Of a stretch of DNA of 64,000 nucleotides, positions 61,348 through 64,000 are shown piece after piece. The notes beneath the pieces are model-generated. The model worked only from the letters and a program-made list of their open reading frames with translations. It had not been told where the DNA came from and did not search any database. Each line of letters begins with the position of its first letter. Positions within the stretch are counted from its first letter, which is position 1. The position numbers and the translations under genes were made by a program. The DNA is from Hyperoplus lanceolatus (Eukaryota; Chordata; Actinopteri; Uranoscopiformes; Ammodytidae). Location: NCBI GenBank assembly GCA_026929865.2, contig CM049413.1:12181001-12245000 (forward strand), in the 5' to 3' direction.

Positions 61348-61789
61348 ACCTGACCCTTACACACTGCAGCACATTACATAAGAGCCTCTCGTCTTTAAAA
61401 GCACACATACATACATAAATACATCATAATTAGCTTCTTAATTTCGATCAATTTAGAGGACTGTCACATATTGAAACGGGACACCCCCCATCGGGTAGGG
61501 TAAACAATGGGCCCTAAAACCTGAAGGCCTCGACCGCAAAACGTGTCTCATCATGCGGACAACAACAACAAAATGTTCGGCTCTGGTAAACAGCGGTCTC
61601 CCAGATACTTCTGTGCAATGGCGACATAGGTTATAATTACGTTGCACAGACGCTAAAAATGATGGTGCTGGTTGGCAACGCCTTGTTAAATGGTACCCAC
61701 ATGAATGTGATGTTTCACCAACCAGCAATGCAGCAGAAACACACACCATGACAAGTGAGTTGTAACTTACATATGATTGGTGGCTAATT

Positions 61790-61860
61790 TTTTTATTTTA
61801 TTTTATTAACCTTTATTTATACAGGTAAAATCTCATTGAGACCCAGGAGACCTAATAGAG
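61790..61860 (+). repeat. Dispersed-repeat fragment (AACCTTTATTTATACAGGTA type)
   Basis: This phrase followed by ATCTCATTGAGACC is a widespread fish repeat tail (from memory). It is short and has no coding part. Confidence 0.5.
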
Positions 61861-62924
61861 AGTGATAAAACACTGAAGTGATCCTGCTCAAAGCAATAAC
61901 GTTTAATAAGAAATCCTACATTCAATGGGCCATTAGTTTTAGTGTTAATGAATGTTTAATTATTTCTGCATATTTATTAGGGTTGCAACTGTAGGTTGTT
62001 TCCATTAGGTAAGTAAAAGCATAGTGATTGTTTGATAAAATGACAGAAAATAATTGTGAATACAAATCACATCACATTCAAATCATTTTAATTATGGAAT
62101 CCTCTCCATTTAATTTAAGATGGATTTTTTGTATTCATATTTTTTGTTATTAAAAGTGACTTGCACAAGTAATCAATCAAAACAATAATTGAGATTTTGG
62201 ATAAAAAGCTGAACCGGAAGCTTTCGATCCATTTCCATCCCTGTATTTACCATACAAAGGCAAACGCTGTGAACACAAATAATAAAATGGAGTAAATGTC
62301 TACCGTGAGATCAAGATGCACATTATAGGTGTAGGAGTCTAAATATATTCAAACAATCAACAAAATATTTCACAACTAAACGTAAAGTATATTTTGCATC
62401 AGTCCCACAGCATGTTACGTTCTGAATGGGGCTTTTTTCTGTAATACCGGCTGCTGTATGCAACTGAGGAGTGGACACCTGTTAGGTTCAATGAGCCACA
62501 GAGATGTTAACCAGTGAGAAACAAAAAGATGGTACAGGAGCTGAATGTGTTAAAAACTGTTGAACACTCGAGGAGCGATTCGATCATTTTTTTTTTTTTG
62601 ACAGTCAAACATTCCAGTTTGAGGCTGTTTTGAAAGTTTGCAGGGGAGAAAGAGCAACCCTTCATTACAAAGTTACTGTTTTTCTGGGTCACAAATGCGT
62701 GTGCTATATCTGCCATGTAAACACTTGAATCTGTGTGTGACGGTGTAACTACAGTTACAGATTTTTAAAGAAAGAAAAGTAAACGAAGGCGCTGCCATCC
62801 ATCCATCCACCCTTTCATGCATCTCTTTCTCTCAGGTGACAGCACTATCTGCCCTGCATCTGTCATTCTCACTCAGCCCTCGACAACACACACACACACA
62901 CAAGTGACTAAAATCAGATATCAT

Positions 62925-62953
62925 TCTGTGTGTGTGCGTGCGTGCGTGCGTGC

Positions 62954-63027
<74 letters not shown>
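62925..63027. repeat. (TGCG)n/(TG)n compound microsatellite
   Basis: Five TGCG units run into a long TG tract. Confidence 0.97.
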
Positions 63028-63029
<2 letters not shown>

Positions 63030-63879
63030 TGAATTTCACCTCCAGCTGTTCTGGGGGCCAACATAAACAACACAGTACAGTCTCTCACGTGAGTGTGGAG
63101 AGTGAGAGAGAGATAGAGAGGGAAGGTATGGTGAAGGCTAGGGAGGGTGAGATGGAGAGAATGGGGTAGGAAGGAAGGGGAAAGGAGGCAAAAGCAATGG
63201 GAAGGAGACAGTATCCTCAGGCCTGGAGAGATAGGGAAGAAGAGAGAAGACGATAGCAACACGAGGAGGGAGGGAGAGAAAGGAGATGCCTCTACAGTCC
63301 AAGGTCTAGGACAAATTAGGAGTCTGTCGTTTCCTGTGTCTCAAAGATCAAAACACTCACACACACACACACACACTAAACCCACGTCACCAAGACCTAT
63401 TTAGAAAGTGTTTATTCTTGTGTCACCGACCAGATTACCTGTGACACCACCGGCATGAAATCAGGGCAAGCTCCGGTTATTCCTCCCTCCCTGGCCTGCA
63501 CCTATTCTCTGTTTACCTTTTTCTCCTGTCCTCCCCTATCCCTCTCTTATACTGTACATGTAACACAGGTAACTCAAGGAAAACATGTGTGCTGCAATAG
63601 ACAATCTTTGAAAAATATTGACCAGGATCAAGTGTGTAAAGCTGAAGGAAAGTGTCCCGGAAGCTTCAATGCAAGACTTGTATCACCTGTATTATTTTAA
63701 GTTTGTACAGTTTTCATATTTTCATGAGGAAATATATTTTAAATGTGAACGGTGTGTGTGTTTGATTTGAAAAAAAAAATCATAACTTACTTAGGTCTGG
63801 GGTTTTACAGAGATACTGTGACTGGAGCACAGAGACTCTTCAGACGTTCAGTCTTATACTCCCCCTGTCTCTCTCTCTC

Positions 63880-63880
63880 T

Positions 63881-63917
<37 letters not shown>
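63880..63917. repeat. (CA)n microsatellite
   Basis: About 38 bp preceded by a CT run. Confidence 0.95.
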
Positions 63918-63922
<5 letters not shown>

Positions 63923-64000
63923 GCAGCACAGAAGTCAGTTTCAAGACATCAACCACAGACTAACATGTGCACCAAGGCTGGCCTGCATAGCAAAGCAATG

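Larger units (their letters stand above)
58490..64000. other. Upstream of the slc45a4 start codon
   Basis: No coding exon is supported on either strand. Contents: a GGA-rich block at 59450-59510; (TGAG)n at 59223-59252 with (TG)n at 59259-59304; CA tracts at 60839-60868, 61192-61346 and 63880-63917; (TGCG)/(TG)n at 62925-63027; and a dispersed-repeat piece at 61790-61860. Promoter and 5' UTR exons of slc45a4 may lie here or beyond the edge, but I cannot place them. Confidence 0.6.

Overview
This window is teleost fish nuclear DNA, probably from a percomorph-type ray-finned fish; the species cannot be fixed from sequence alone. The evidence is the intron/exon structure, the very heavy CA/TG microsatellite load, the fish repeat types (Tc1-like transposon, TTAA-flanked MITEs, L2-like LINE, tRNA-derived SINE) and four spliced protein-coding genes whose translations match vertebrate families. 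All exon calls were made by eye from AG/GT splice sites, reading-frame continuity and family similarity. All four frames close without internal stops.

Layout. (1) About 2932-8008, plus strand: the 3' fifteen coding exons of diacylglycerol O-acyltransferase 1 (dgat1). Exons 1-2 must lie upstream of the window. (2) 10743-13755, minus strand: complete cfap20 (cilia- and flagella-associated protein 20) in five coding exons, convergent with dgat1. (3) 14158-15180: decayed L2-like LINE. (4) 19080-21331, plus strand: gpr20-like orphan class A GPCR, with coding sequence split into four exons. (5) 21332-29501: convergent 3' UTRs of gpr20 and slc45a4, with one MITE. (6) 29502-58489, minus strand: slc45a4, an MFS transporter of 14 coding exons and 885 codons; its first coding intron is about 17 kb and full of microsatellites. 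(7) 58490-64000: upstream of the slc45a4 start codon, with no coding gene recognised.

Genes and context. The gpr20/slc45a4 pair matches the human 8q24.3 neighbourhood, and DGAT1 lies on the same human arm. CFAP20 is on human chromosome 16, so its place between dgat1 and gpr20 is a rearranged or fish-specific linkage. The genes are functionally unrelated (triglyceride synthesis, cilium doublet inner junction, GPCR signalling, solute transport), and nothing suggests an operon-like unit.

Most striking non-genic signals: (a) a Tc1-like element in slc45a4 intron 2 made of two inverted transposase 3' halves, about 530-bp arms around a loop of about 290 bp, with a 0.94-kb TTAA MITE inserted in one arm; (b) a perfect palindromic RFX X-box upstream of cfap20, with two more X-box-like sites, one of them in intron 1; (c) three copies of one TTAA-flanked MITE that itself carries an X-box-like palindrome; (d) long (TG/CA)n tracts directly against splice sites in dgat1 and slc45a4; (e) a short interstitial telomere-like (TTAGGG)n next to a slc45a4 donor. 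No CRISPR, operon, bacterial or viral system was seen.
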